Origin: Roseateles_B sp041913905
GTDB lineage: Bacteria > Pseudomonadota > Gammaproteobacteria > Burkholderiales > Burkholderiaceae_C
Direction of reading: 5' to 3'
Assembly: GCA_041913905.1 (NCBI GenBank)
Contig: JAYSEK010000006.1
Location: 93,250-157,249, forward strand
Length of the DNA stretch: 64,000 nt
Shown: positions 52,666 to 62,585 of the stretch, in pieces
How positions within the stretch are numbered: the first letter of the stretch is position 1
Layout: each line of letters starts with the position of its first letter
Position numbers and translations under genes: made by a program
The notes under the pieces: generated by a model
Database searches by the model: none
The model's input: only the letters and a program-made list of their open reading frames with translations
What the model was told of the DNA's origin: nothing

Positions 52666-55122
52666 TCAGTTCAGCGGCTTGCCCTCGCCCACCTGGCGCC
52701 TCATCCACTGGCTCATTTCCCACAAGGTATGGCCGATGGACTCGCGCGCCGTGTAGCTGTGGCCTTCATAAGGCAGCGAGACGAAGCGCACCTGCCCGCC
52801 CGTGCCGGCCAGGGCCTGGTAAAGGCGCTGGCTCTGGAGGGGGAAGGTGCCCGGGTTCTCGTCGCTGTCGCCATGGATCAGCAGCAGGGGTTCCTTGAGC
52901 TTGTCGGCATAGTTGAACGGCGAGAGCTTCTGGTAGATGTCCTGGGCTTCCCAGTAGGTGCGCTGCTCGCTCTGGAAGCCAAAGGGCGTCAGGGAGCGGT
53001 TGTAGGCGCCGCTGCGGGCGATGCCGGCCTTGAACAGGTCGGTGTGGGCCAGCAGGTTGGCGGTCATGAAAGCGCCGTAGCTGTGCCCGCCCACCACCAT
53101 GGTTTCGCGCGAGCTCACGCCCAGTTCGACCGCTTTGTCGATGATGGCCTGCGCATTGCTCGTGATCTGGGCGATGAAGCTGTCGTTGACGGTCTTGGGA
53201 TCGCCCACGACCGGCATGGTGGCGTCCATCAGCACCACGTAGCCGTCCAGCAGCAGCATCAGCGGGCTGCTCGCACCAAAACTGGTGAAGCGCTTGCCCG
53301 ATCCGCTGACCTGGCCGGCGACCGAGGCGTCGGTGAACTCCAGCGGGTAGGCCCAGACAAAGGTGGGCCGGCGTTCGCCTGCCTGGTAGCCGGGCGGCTT
53401 GTAGAGCCAGAAAGAGAGCTCCACGCCGTCGGCCCGCTTGAACTTCACCAGCTCGCGCTGGATGCCGCGCAGCTGCGGCGTGGGGTCGGTGTAGCGGGTC
53501 AGCGGCCGCATCTGGGCCAGCCCGGCACCGCTGCGCAGCACCAGCTGCGGGACTTCGTCGGCGCTCTCGCGGCTCAACAGCACGCGTTCGCCCTTGGGGT
53601 CGAGGACTGCGACCGGGCGTTCGTAATGGTCGCCCTCGGCGCGGTAGAGGCGCTGGACCTTGCCGTCGGCCAGATTGATGCGGTCCAGGAAGGGGCGCTC
53701 GCCCTCGGCGCTGGCGCCAGAGCCGACCAGCCACAGCGCGCCATCGTCGACGCGCAGGGCCTGACGGCCGTTGGCCTGCAGGCGATGCAGGGGCTGGCCG
53801 ATGTCCTTGTAGCGGTCGCGCAGCGAGCGTTCGTTCAACAGCCGCGCGGGGGCGGGTTCGTCGCCCAGGTCCAGCAGGCTCAGCCGCAGCCACTGGCGCT
53901 CGCGGTCCACGTCAGCCTGCACGGCCTGTCGACCGCCCTCCAGGAACTGCAGGGAGCTCATCCGCCCCACACTGCGGTGCAGCTCCTGCGCCTCACCCGT
54001 ATACGGCGCCGGCAGGCGCATCAACCGGTCGCGGTGCTCGACCTTGCGGCGCGGATCGCCCCCGTCCAGGGCCTCGACCCAGTACACCGCCGCATCCATG
54101 GCGGGCGAGGCGTTGTAGTGGCGCGGGCCCGTGATCACGCCGTCCACCGGCACGTCCTTCTTCAGTGCCACTGGTGGCAACGCATGCAGAACGCGGCCCT
54201 GGGCGTCGCGCAGCTCGACCTCCCGGGCGAAGTCATGCCAGGCGACCTGGTAGCTGAAGGGCGGGCGCAGCCGCTCGGTCAAGACCTGACCCCGCGTGCC
54301 GACGGCCAGCAGCGAGGCGAAAAGGCCGGGCTCGCCCAAGGGCTGCAGCTGGCCGGTCCGCAGCTTGATGCGCGTGAGCTGGGACTGGGCGTAATGGGCG
54401 AACAGGGCTTCGTCCTGCGCGTTCTTCAGCAAGTCCTGCAGCGTGCGCTCGGGCGACTGGCGGCCCATGGATTCCTGCACCGTCGGGCCATCAGGGGCAG
54501 CGAAGCGGGGCGCGGGGCCCAGCTTGGGCGGAACGGTCAGCACCACGATGTCGTCGGGCCCCTGCCAGGCCACATCCTGCTCCAGCAGCGTGTTGAGGCG
54601 CACGCCGGCGAGCTTGTGCAACTGGCCCGTGGCGGTTTGACCCAGCCAGAGTTCCACGCCGCTGCTGGTGCGGCGGTTCAGCAGGAAATGGCGGCTGTCG
54701 GGCGACCAGCGCAGGTGGTGGAAGCCGCCGCCGGGCGGCAGGGCGAGGGTGCGTTCGTCACCACCATCGAGCGCTCGCAGGGCCAGGGTCTGCAGCGAAG
54801 GCGTGCTCAGCAGCGGCGCGTGGGCCTCGGGGTCGATGCGCAGACCGGCCAGCTTCAAGGCGGGGCGGGCCAGGTCCGCCACCTGGCGGTAGCGCTGACT
54901 GTGCATCACGGCCAAGGTCTTCTGGTCGGGTGACAGGGAATGGCTGGGCAGGGCCGGAGCGTCCAGCACGGCGCGCATGGCGTCGCTGGGCTGTTGGTAG
55001 CGGGCCAGGGCTGTCGTGGCCAGTGCGTCTGTCGCCTGGGCCGGCAGGATCTGCATGAGGCCGAAGGCCAGGCCCAGAGTCAGGCTCAGGGAGCGAAGCG
55101 ATGCAGGGGCGGATGGGCTCAT
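52666..55122 (-). CDS. Secreted S9 prolyl-oligopeptidase-family peptidase
   Basis: An 818-residue protein with a signal peptide (cleavage near AQA-TDA). A beta-propeller-like N-terminal half (residues of about 60-560, many short HLRWSPDSRHFLL- and LLLSRESADEV-like strands) precedes an alpha/beta-hydrolase domain. Catalytic residues: Ser near 676 in GGHSYGAFM, Asp near 750 in LIHGDSDENPG, and His near 785 in YEGHSYTARE. The arrangement fits S9 acylaminoacyl- or dipeptidyl-peptidase-like enzymes acting in the periplasm. The start codon overlaps the stop of the GNAT gene by 4 bases, so the two are co-translated. Confidence 0.93.
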   Translation of the reverse strand: MSPSAPASLRSLSLTLGLAFGLMQILPAQATDALATTALARYQQPSDAMRAVLDAPALPSHSLSPDQKTLAVMHSQRYRQVADLARPALKLAGLRIDPEAHAPLLSTPSLQTLALRALDGGDERTLALPPGGGFHHLRWSPDSRHFLLNRRTSSGVELWLGQTATGQLHKLAGVRLNTLLEQDVAWQGPDDIVVLTVPPKLGPAPRFAAPDGPTVQESMGRQSPERTLQDLLKNAQDEALFAHYAQSQLTRIKLRTGQLQPLGEPGLFASLLAVGTRGQVLTERLRPPFSYQVAWHDFAREVELRDAQGRVLHALPPVALKKDVPVDGVITGPRHYNASPAMDAAVYWVEALDGGDPRRKVEHRDRLMRLPAPYTGEAQELHRSVGRMSSLQFLEGGRQAVQADVDRERQWLRLSLLDLGDEPAPARLLNERSLRDRYKDIGQPLHRLQANGRQALRVDDGALWLVGSGASAEGERPFLDRINLADGKVQRLYRAEGDHYERPVAVLDPKGERVLLSRESADEVPQLVLRSGAGLAQMRPLTRYTDPTPQLRGIQRELVKFKRADGVELSFWLYKPPGYQAGERRPTFVWAYPLEFTDASVAGQVSGSGKRFTSFGASSPLMLLLDGYVVLMDATMPVVGDPKTVNDSFIAQITSNAQAIIDKAVELGVSSRETMVVGGHSYGAFMTANLLAHTDLFKAGIARSGAYNRSLTPFGFQSEQRTYWEAQDIYQKLSPFNYADKLKEPLLLIHGDSDENPGTFPLQSQRLYQALAGTGGQVRFVSLPYEGHSYTARESIGHTLWEMSQWMRRQVGEGKPLN

Positions 55123-55646
55123 GACTGGGCGGGACTCAGAGTCTTGGACAGCTGGATCATCAGTGTGTCGGTCAGATCGTTGGGCCCCTGGTCGGTCTGG
55201 GTGAAACCATGCCGGCCATACAGCGCGATCAGGGGGCGGTTGGTGGACGAGGTCCAGGTGCAGCAGCGCGCGAGGCCCTGGGCAATGAACCAGTCTTCGG
55301 CACAGCGCAGCAGGCGGTCCGCGAGGCCGCGGCGGCGCTGCTCAGGCCAGACGTAGGTTGTGGAGATTAGGCCAAATGCCGCGTTGTCGGGGCACTCGAT
55401 GCGGAAGATGGTGTGGCCGAGGATCTGGTCCGCCTCGCCAACGGCCACGACCACGCGGGCCCGGGTCTGCGCCGGATCCAGGTGCCAGCGTACCCGGTCG
55501 CGCAGCCAGTCCATGGTGTAGAGCGCCGCGCCGCGCGCCTCCCCCTCAACCTCGATCAGGGTCTGGCGCATGCCCTGCGCCACACGCTCGATCTCGGATA
55601 TGGCGGTCGGATTCAGATCACGCAGGTGGTGCTGGCGCATGGGCAT
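55119..55646 (-). CDS. GNAT-family N-acetyltransferase
   Basis: A 175-residue protein with the GNAT fold: IERVAQGMRQTL at the start, VVVAVGEADQILGHTIFRI, the acetyl-CoA site STTYVWPEQRRRGLADRLLRCAEDWF (Q/R-x-x-G-x-A type) and RPLIALYGRHGFTQTD. Its stop overlaps the start of the S9 peptidase (ATGA). The substrate is not inferred; perhaps a protein or peptide amine. It is the first gene of the two-gene operon. Confidence 0.9.
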   Translation of the reverse strand: MPMRQHHLRDLNPTAISEIERVAQGMRQTLIEVEGEARGAALYTMDWLRDRVRWHLDPAQTRARVVVAVGEADQILGHTIFRIECPDNAAFGLISTTYVWPEQRRRGLADRLLRCAEDWFIAQGLARCCTWTSSTNRPLIALYGRHGFTQTDQGPNDLTDTLMIQLSKTLSPAQS

Positions 55647-55712
55647 GTGGGAGCTGGGGCGAAGTCCCGAAATCTAGCAGGACCGAGCCCTGCCCATGCG
55701 CCCCGGCATGCC

Positions 55713-57020
55713 TCAGGCGAACAGCCGTGCTGCGTGCAGGCCCAATCCGCTGGCCACCGAGGCAAAGGCATCGCCCTGCACGCGCTGCGCGGTCGGATAG
55801 TCGGCCGCAATGCGCTCGGCCAGCGGCTTGAGCCCGGTGGAGCCACCAGTGAAGTAGAGCGCGTCGATCTGCTCCGGCTTCAGGCCGGCCAGGGCCACGG
55901 CCTCGCGGCCGGCCTGGGCGATGCGCTCGATGTCGCGGCCCAGGGCCTGCTGCGCGCCCTCGGCATCGAAATCGACGGCGAGCCCCGCTTCGATCACGCC
56001 CAGGTCCACCCGCACCTGCCCACCCGCAGCGACGGCGATCTTGGCCTCTTCGGCACGCCCGGCCAGCTCGTGGCCCAGGCGGTCCTCCAGCACCGCCATC
56101 AGGCGCTCATGGTGGCGCAGGTCGCCGTAGAAGCTGCGCATGCCGCGCAGCTCGGCCATGCGCTGCGGGCTGTAGACCGTGTTGATCAGGTGCCAGGTGG
56201 CCAGGTCGAAGTAGACGCCGCTGGGCACCTCGCGCGGCGCCTGGCCGGGCTTGGCCGGGCCCAGGCTGCGGTAGCCGAATTCCGGCAGGATGGCGGCCAG
56301 TTCCACATGGCGATCGAAGTCCGTGCCGGCAATGTGCACGCCATGGTTGGCGAGGATGTCCTCGCGCCGGTCCAGCCGCGCCATGCGCTCCGGGCCCACG
56401 CGGACCACGGAGAAGTCCGAGGTGCCGCCGCCGATGTCGGCCACCAGCACCCGCTGCTCGCGCGCCGCCTGGCGTTCGTAGTCGAAGGCCGCGGCGATGG
56501 GCTCGAACTGGAAATGGATGTCGCTGAAGCCCACGGCGCGGGCGGCAGCTTCCAGCGAGGCCTGCGCCGCCGCGTCGCGAGCGGGATCCTCGTCGACGAA
56601 GAAGACCGGACGGCCCAGCACCACGCGGTGCAGCGCATGGCCCGCGGCGTCCTCGGCCTGGCGCTTGAGGCGCTTGAGGTAGCCGGCCAGCATGTCGAAG
56701 TACTTGACGCCGCGGCCGCCGCCCACATCCGTGGTCTGGTCGATGAGGGGGGAGCCCAGGATGCTCTTCATGGAGCGCATCAGGCGTCCGTCGGTCCCTT
56801 CCACATACGCGGCCAGCGCGGCGCGGCCAAAGGCCCGCGGCGGGCCGTCGGCGTCATGGCGGCCTTCGGCGAAGTAGAAGACGGCCGTGGGCATGGTGAG
56901 CCGGCCGGGCTCCAGCTCCACCAGGCGCATGCGGCCCGCGGCCTCGGGAATGGCGATGGCGGAGTTGGAGGTGCCGAAGTCGACGGCACAGTAATCGGTG
57001 GCGCAGGAGGAGGCAGACAT
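55713..57020 (-). CDS. Hsp70-like protein of the YegD type
   Basis: A 435-residue actin-like ATPase. The phosphate-1 loop is VDFGTSNSAIAI at about 13-24; the second loop is VADIGGGTSDFSVV (near 205); and the adenosine motif is LYFTGGSTGLKPLAERI (near 385). The C-terminal peptide-binding domain of DnaK is absent, which is the YegD feature. Likely a chaperone-like ATPase whose clients are unknown. It stands alone between GNAT and the DadA gene. Confidence 0.9.
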   Translation of the reverse strand: MSASSCATDYCAVDFGTSNSAIAIPEAAGRMRLVELEPGRLTMPTAVFYFAEGRHDADGPPRAFGRAALAAYVEGTDGRLMRSMKSILGSPLIDQTTDVGGGRGVKYFDMLAGYLKRLKRQAEDAAGHALHRVVLGRPVFFVDEDPARDAAAQASLEAAARAVGFSDIHFQFEPIAAAFDYERQAAREQRVLVADIGGGTSDFSVVRVGPERMARLDRREDILANHGVHIAGTDFDRHVELAAILPEFGYRSLGPAKPGQAPREVPSGVYFDLATWHLINTVYSPQRMAELRGMRSFYGDLRHHERLMAVLEDRLGHELAGRAEEAKIAVAAGGQVRVDLGVIEAGLAVDFDAEGAQQALGRDIERIAQAGREAVALAGLKPEQIDALYFTGGSTGLKPLAERIAADYPTAQRVQGDAFASVASGLGLHAARLFA

Positions 57021-57109
57021 GACGGCGCCCTGAATGGAAAGGAAGGGCGGGGATTGTAGTCATGTCGCCTCGGGCGGCCTTTTGCCGGCGGCCGGCCCGG
57101 GCGCAGCGC

Positions 57110-58426
57110 TCAGGCCGTGGCCATGCGGCGCACGGGTGCAGCGGGGAGGGCGTCGCCGTAGAAGCCGAAACCTTCGAGCGCGGGGCGCTTGCCGCTCAGC
57201 AGCTCGGCCAGCGCGCGGCCGGAGCCGGCGCCGTGGGTCCAGCCCAGCGTGCCGTGGCCGGCGTTGAGCCAGAGGTTGGACGCCTTCTTCGAGCGGCCGA
57301 TGTAGGGGATGTTGGTGGGCGTGCTGGGTCGCAGCCCCGTCCAGTAGTTGCGTTCGCCGAGATCGGCCACGCCGGGGAAGAGCTCCTCGTAGCGCTTGAC
57401 CAGGGCGTCGCAGCGCACGCGCGAGGTGGGCGTGTCCAGGCTGGTGTCCAGGCCCACCAGCTCGGCGGTACCGGCGATGCGCACATAGTCGCCCAGTCGC
57501 GAGATCGCGATCTTGCGCGTGTCGTCCAGCAGGCTCACCACGCTGGCCTGCTCGGGCTTTTTCAGACGCAGGGTGGCCGAGTAGCCCTTGGCGGGATAGA
57601 TGTTGAGGAACTCGCCCAGCGGCTTGAGCAGCTGCGGCGTGTAGGAGGCCATGGCCGCGACGAAGGCATCGCCCTTGAGCACGGCCTTCTGGCCGCTGCG
57701 CACATTGGCGATCTGCACGCCGCTGATGGCCTGGCCTTCGCGCTGCAGCGCCAGGATGTCGTGTCCGTAGAAGAAGGTCGCGCCGCGCGCGATGCAGGCC
57801 TGCGCCAGTTTCTGCGTGAAGACACGGGCGTCACCGGACTCGTCGCTGGGCGTGTAGGTGCCGCCGAAGATGTTGTTGCCAAAGGCGCGCAGGGCGGGCT
57901 CGACCTTGAGCACTTCCTCGCGGCTCAGCACGCGGCGGTCCACGCCGTGGGCGCGCATCACCTCGGCGCCGGCCGCACCGGCGTCGAAGTCGGCCTGGCT
58001 GGAGAAGAAGTGCAGGATGCCGCGCTCCAGGCGCTCGTACTCGATGCCCGTCTGCGCCACCAGCGACTTCAGCGACTCATGGCTGTAGCGGCCCAGGCGC
58101 ACCAGCTGTTCCACATTGCGTTCGAAGGCCGCGTTGGTGCACTGGGTCAGGAAGCTCAGGCCCCAGCGCCATTGCGCGACTTCCAGTCGCGGGCGGAACA
58201 GCAGCGGGGAGTCGTCGCGCAGCAGCCACTTGGCCACCTTGAACGGCGCGCCGGCGTTGGCCCAGGGTTCGCAGAAGCTCACGGAGATCTGCGCACCGTT
58301 GGCGAAGCTGGTTTCCATCGCCGCGTCGTCCTGGCGATCGACCACCACCACCTCGTGCCCCTCTTCCAGCAAGTACCAGGCGGTGGCGACGCCGATGATG
58401 CCTGCACCCAGAACGACGACTTTCAT
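57110..58426 (-). CDS. dadA: D-amino-acid dehydrogenase
   Basis: A 438-residue FAD enzyme that oxidises D-amino acids to 2-oxoacids on the inner membrane. The FAD site is KVVVLGAGIIGVATAWYLLEEGHEVVVVDRQ at 2-31; further marks are ETSFANGAQISVSFCEPWANAGAPFKVAKWLLRDDSPLLFRP, FNDGAAG-like blocks, and AGHGTLGWTHGAGSGRALAELL near the C-terminus. The start at 58424-58426 has GCAGGAGCAG in front. Divergent from an argP-like gene. The dadX racemase is not adjacent. Confidence 0.94.
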   Translation of the reverse strand: MKVVVLGAGIIGVATAWYLLEEGHEVVVVDRQDDAAMETSFANGAQISVSFCEPWANAGAPFKVAKWLLRDDSPLLFRPRLEVAQWRWGLSFLTQCTNAAFERNVEQLVRLGRYSHESLKSLVAQTGIEYERLERGILHFFSSQADFDAGAAGAEVMRAHGVDRRVLSREEVLKVEPALRAFGNNIFGGTYTPSDESGDARVFTQKLAQACIARGATFFYGHDILALQREGQAISGVQIANVRSGQKAVLKGDAFVAAMASYTPQLLKPLGEFLNIYPAKGYSATLRLKKPEQASVVSLLDDTRKIAISRLGDYVRIAGTAELVGLDTSLDTPTSRVRCDALVKRYEELFPGVADLGERNYWTGLRPSTPTNIPYIGRSKKASNLWLNAGHGTLGWTHGAGSGRALAELLSGKRPALEGFGFYGDALPAAPVRRMATA

Positions 58427-58617
58427 CTGTACTGCTCCTGCGAGGGAAGCCCTTGGGCGGGATTCCCGAATGATCGACCTTTGCTCGGCCTGGTTGAAGG
58501 GGACGGGGGCTGGAAACCGCCGTGCGCGTGAGAGGCGACACGGCTGGCGCATTGTCGTCAGCGTGATGCACATCAAGAAGCGCCATTCATATTTCTCGCG
58601 CTACATTAATTGAACTT

Positions 58618-59574
58618 ATGAAAGACCTGGATTCCGCCGGACTGGACTGCCTCGCCGCCTTGGCGGACGAGCGCAGCTTCGAGCGCGCCGCCCAGCGCCT
58701 GAGCGTGACGCAGAGCGCGGTGTCGCAGCGCCTGCGCAGCCTGGAGGCCCAGGTGGGGCAGCTGCTGGTCGTGCGTTCACGGCCTTTGCGCCTGACGGAG
58801 CCCGGCAAGGTGCTGCTGCGCTTTGCGCGGCAGCTGCAGGCCTTGCGCACCGACGTGGCGCGCGAGCTCGGCAGCCAGGTGGCGCCGCATGAGCGACTGC
58901 CCATTGCCGTCAATGCCGACAGCCTGGCGACCTGGGTGCTGCCGGCGCTGGATGGCCTGGTGCAGCAGGGCCTGCGCGAGGGTTTTGGCCTGGAATTGAT
59001 CGTGGACGACCAGGACTTCACCCATGACTGGCTGCGCCAGGGCGAGGTGCTGGGTTGCGTCAGCACGGTCAAGCAAGCGTTGCGAGGCTGTGTGGTCCAG
59101 CCTTTGGGTGTGATGTCCTATGTGGCGGTGGCCAGCCCGGATTTCGTGGCTCGCCAGCTGCCCGGCGGGCTCAACGAAGCCAACTTCTCGCAGCTGCCGT
59201 TTCTGGTCTTCAACCGCAAGGACGACAACCAGGTCCAGTGGATCAGCAAGGCCTTCGGCGTGCGCCACCCTCGCTTGAAGGAGCGCTATGTGCCGTCCAG
59301 CGATGCCATCGTGCGCGCCGCCTGCATGGGCTGGGGTATTGCTGTCGTTCCCGAGCTGCAGGTGCGCGAGCTCGTGCGCAAGCGTCAGTTGCTGCCCTTG
59401 CGGCCAGAGGTCAGCGTGGATCTGACCCTGTACTGGCACCAGTGGAAGCTGGTGAGCGAGGCTGCGCCGGCGATGGGGCGCGTCGCTCTGCTGGACCAGG
59501 TGGGCCTGGCTCTCAGCTCGGGAGCCCGGACGGCGCTGAAGGCGCCACAGGCCCGGCGCAGGGCAGCCGCCTAG
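58618..59574 (+). CDS. argP: LysR-family regulator ArgP (IciA)
   Basis: A 318-residue protein: LysR-type helix-turn-helix (LDCLAALADERSFERAAQRLSVTQSAVSQRLRSLEAQVGQ), inducer domain with IAVNADSLATWVLPALDGLV, LRQGEVLGCVSTVKQ, RGCVVQPLGVMSYVAVASPDFV, and DAIVRAACMGWGIAVVPELQV, all typical of ArgP. ArgP senses Lys and Arg and in enteric bacteria activates argO. There is no Shine-Dalgarno sequence before the ATG, and an AT-rich patch (TACATTAATTGAACTT) lies directly upstream. Divergent from dadA, which it may control. Confidence 0.9.
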   Translation: MKDLDSAGLDCLAALADERSFERAAQRLSVTQSAVSQRLRSLEAQVGQLLVVRSRPLRLTEPGKVLLRFARQLQALRTDVARELGSQVAPHERLPIAVNADSLATWVLPALDGLVQQGLREGFGLELIVDDQDFTHDWLRQGEVLGCVSTVKQALRGCVVQPLGVMSYVAVASPDFVARQLPGGLNEANFSQLPFLVFNRKDDNQVQWISKAFGVRHPRLKERYVPSSDAIVRAACMGWGIAVVPELQVRELVRKRQLLPLRPEVSVDLTLYWHQWKLVSEAAPAMGRVALLDQVGLALSSGARTALKAPQARRRAAA

Positions 59575-59807
59575 GCGCCCGGCGACCGCAGCAGTACCCG
59601 ATGCAGCGGCGCTGACGCTGCGCCCATGGGGCCCGGCGCCTTGCTGACGGAACCTGGCCGCGAAGAGGCGCTGCCCTGGGCCAGCGGCTGGCGCGGCCAG
59701 GCGCGCTCATCCCACTGCCTGATGCCCTGCCAGCACAGGGCCAGAACCCACAGGGCGATGGCACACAGCAGGCCGCGACTCAGCGCAAGATGCAGACGAA
59801 CGCTCAT
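59571..59807 (-). CDS. Small membrane protein, unknown
   Basis: About 78 residues with one transmembrane helix (LALSRGLLCAIALWVLALCW) starting MSVRLHL, then an Arg/Pro-rich C-terminal tail. The start lacks a strong ribosome site. Its stop overlaps the argP stop region on the opposite strand by 4 bases. It is not recognised and may be spurious. Confidence 0.4.
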   Translation of the reverse strand: MSVRLHLALSRGLLCAIALWVLALCWQGIRQWDERAWPRQPLAQGSASSRPGSVSKAPGPMGAASAPLHRVLLRSPGA

Positions 59808-60127
59808 GGGATGAATCGGTGGGTGGTGGGGTCGATCGGGGGCATGGAGCCTTGGACGGCGAACGGCAGGCAGCCTATCCAAACGCAGGGGAAAACCATA
59901 GCACCCAAAATCGGGATTGCACGAATGGTGATGGCAACAAAGGCATGTCTTTGCATCACTTTGCAAGCGCGTGCGTTTTTGCCAACTGCCTGTCGTTTCC
60001 CACCCAATTTAGGGATATCTGTGGCTGCTGCCGCGAGCAAACTGGACGCATGCGTGATCCAGCGCAATGTGCGTTGGAATCGGGCCTTCCGGCCCTTGCG
60101 CAGCTCAGCCGTCAGACGAGGTTCACC
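59808..60127. other. Intergenic region before a small conserved-looking gene
   Basis: Here 320 bases have no recognised gene. A hairpin GGGCC-TTCC-GGCCC lies at 60082-60095, about 30 bases ahead of the next gene's ribosome site. The patch 59,900-60,040 is richer in A and T than elsewhere and may hold the promoter. Confidence 0.4.
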
Positions 60128-60355
60128 ATGCGATTTGCACCTGCCGCCGCACTGCGTTTTTTCCGCCGTCAGCCCAGCAATCGCGTGGAGCAGGATCCTG
60201 CGGACATGGGCACGGCCTTTGGCCTCGAAGCCACCCTGGAAGATGAGGGTGACTCATTTCGACGCACCAGTGACTACCAGACACTGGAGTCGAGCGAGGT
60301 CGTGCCAGCCAACAGCGGCGAATCGCCGCTGGCCTGGCTGCACCGCCGGGCTTAG
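60128..60355 (+). CDS. Small hypothetical protein
   Basis: A 75-residue protein preceded by GAGGTTCACC. The N-terminus is basic (MRFAPAAALRFFRRQPSNRV) and the remainder acidic and Ser/Thr-rich (EATLEDEGDSFRRTSDYQTLESSE). No signal peptide, transmembrane helix or family is recognised. The ribosome site and charge bias make it a plausible real gene. Confidence 0.5.
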   Translation: MRFAPAAALRFFRRQPSNRVEQDPADMGTAFGLEATLEDEGDSFRRTSDYQTLESSEVVPANSGESPLAWLHRRA

Positions 60356-60432
60356 CGTCCGGCAACTGGCGCGCCGATGAAGCGCGACTGCGCGGCGCCG
60401 GCTGTCGCCGTGCCAGCGCGCCGGGGGGGGCT

Positions 60433-60855
60433 TCAGCGCACCAGCAGTATGGGGACGTCCGTCTGGCTCATGACCTTGGTGGCCACCGAGCCAAGCACCA
60501 GGTTGCCCAGCGCGCCGTGGCCGTGGGAGCCCATCAGCAGCAGGTCGAATTTGCCTTTGCTGGCCGCAGCGCTGATCACGTCGGCGGCCGGGCCCACCTT
60601 GCTGAGGAACTCGGCGCGCACCTTCTGCTTCTCGAAAAAGGTGCGCACGGTCTTGAGCACCTTCTCGGCCTCGTCATCGTAGTAGGACTTGAGCACGGCC
60701 TTGTCCAGCACGGCTGCGGCGCGCGGCGGCACGGCCGGTACGGCGTGCAGCACGGTGTATTGGTGGGCGCTGCCCAGCCATTCGTCATGGGCGACCAGGT
60801 AGGCCAGCATGCGCTTGGTGAAGGGACTGCCGTCGACGGCGACCAGGATCTTCAT
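60433..60855 (-). CDS. Universal stress protein (UspA family)
   Basis: A 140-residue protein: MKILVAVDGSPFTKRMLAYLV at the start and the ATP-binding G-x-x-G-x9-G-S motif in GSHGHGALGNLVLGSVATKV near the end, then VPILLVR. Full length for a one-domain Usp with ATP site intact. Its role in stress survival is inferred from the family. Confidence 0.95.
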   Translation of the reverse strand: MKILVAVDGSPFTKRMLAYLVAHDEWLGSAHQYTVLHAVPAVPPRAAAVLDKAVLKSYYDDEAEKVLKTVRTFFEKQKVRAEFLSKVGPAADVISAAASKGKFDLLLMGSHGHGALGNLVLGSVATKVMSQTDVPILLVR

Positions 60856-60969
60856 GCCATATCTCCCCGCCAGTGGTTGGCGTAGTGCAAGCATTGTGCG
60901 AGGCCAGTCTGGCACAAGCCAGGGCGATCTGATTGACCCATCTCAAGCGACAGCCCACCGCACCGTCGC

Positions 60970-61743
60970 TCAGACCTCCACGCACAACAGGGGCTCGTAG
61001 CCCTGGGCCTCGCCTTTGCGGCCGTGACCTCTGGCGTTGCAGATCACGCGCGTCTGGCCCATCGCATGGCTGACGCGGTAGTCATGGCGGCAGTGCAGAT
61101 GCCCGTGGATCCACAGCTGCACGCCAGGCATCAGGCCTTCGTCATCGTTGCAGAAGCTGGCGGTGCCGGGCTGCTTGCCGTAGCGCGGGTCGGCGCTCTT
61201 CAGGCTGGGGGCGAAATGGGTGATGACCACCGTGGCGTCGGTGGCTTCGCTCTCCGGCTCAGCAAGAGCCTGCGCAAGCCAGGCGCGGTTCTGGAGGCCA
61301 AGCCGGCGGACGGCTTCGGCGTCGAAGGGCTGGCCGTCCAGCCGTGCCGCCATCACGCGCTGGAAGTAGCCTGCCGCACGCATGGCACGCTCGCGCTGGC
61401 CGGGCCCGAAGACCTCGAAATCGCTCCAGCGCGTCGAGCCCAGGAAGCGGATGCGGCGCCCGGCGGCATCGCTCAGCGTGACGGCTTCGTCGTCCAGCAT
61501 CTGCATGCCCAGGCGCTCGCACTCGCGCCGCAGTTCGGGCCCTGCATCCCGGATCTCGCGCTGGTCGTACTCATGGTTGCCGGGAACGAAGAGCATCGGC
61601 ACGGGCCAGCCCGCGAAAGCGGCCAGGCCGTGCCAGCTGCTGTCCACGTCGCCCGCCAGCACCAGCAGTTCGGCGCCGGGGGCGGGCTGGGGGTCGAAGG
61701 ACTCGGTCTCCATGTGGAGGTCCGAGAGGATCTGCAGCTTCAT
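60970..61743 (-). CDS. Calcineurin-like metallophosphoesterase
   Basis: A 257-residue enzyme. Metal-binding motifs: DLHME (8-12, from the ILSDLHME start), GDVD, GNHEYD, and toward the C-terminus THFAPS and WIHGHLHCRHDY. All the usual Asp/His/Asn ligands are present. Members cut phosphomono- or diesters; the substrate is unknown. Next to UspA and the second UPF0149 gene but with no obvious operon. Confidence 0.92.
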   Translation of the reverse strand: MKLQILSDLHMETESFDPQPAPGAELLVLAGDVDSSWHGLAAFAGWPVPMLFVPGNHEYDQREIRDAGPELRRECERLGMQMLDDEAVTLSDAAGRRIRFLGSTRWSDFEVFGPGQRERAMRAAGYFQRVMAARLDGQPFDAEAVRRLGLQNRAWLAQALAEPESEATDATVVITHFAPSLKSADPRYGKQPGTASFCNDDEGLMPGVQLWIHGHLHCRHDYRVSHAMGQTRVICNARGHGRKGEAQGYEPLLCVEV

Positions 61744-61795
61744 GGGGACGTGGGGAGCACCCCGGCCCATGACCGGGGCGGGCGCAGAGCCTCGA

Positions 61796-62551
<756 letters not shown>

Positions 62552-62585
62552 CCGCGGATTGTCGCCGATCGCTCGCCGGGCCGGC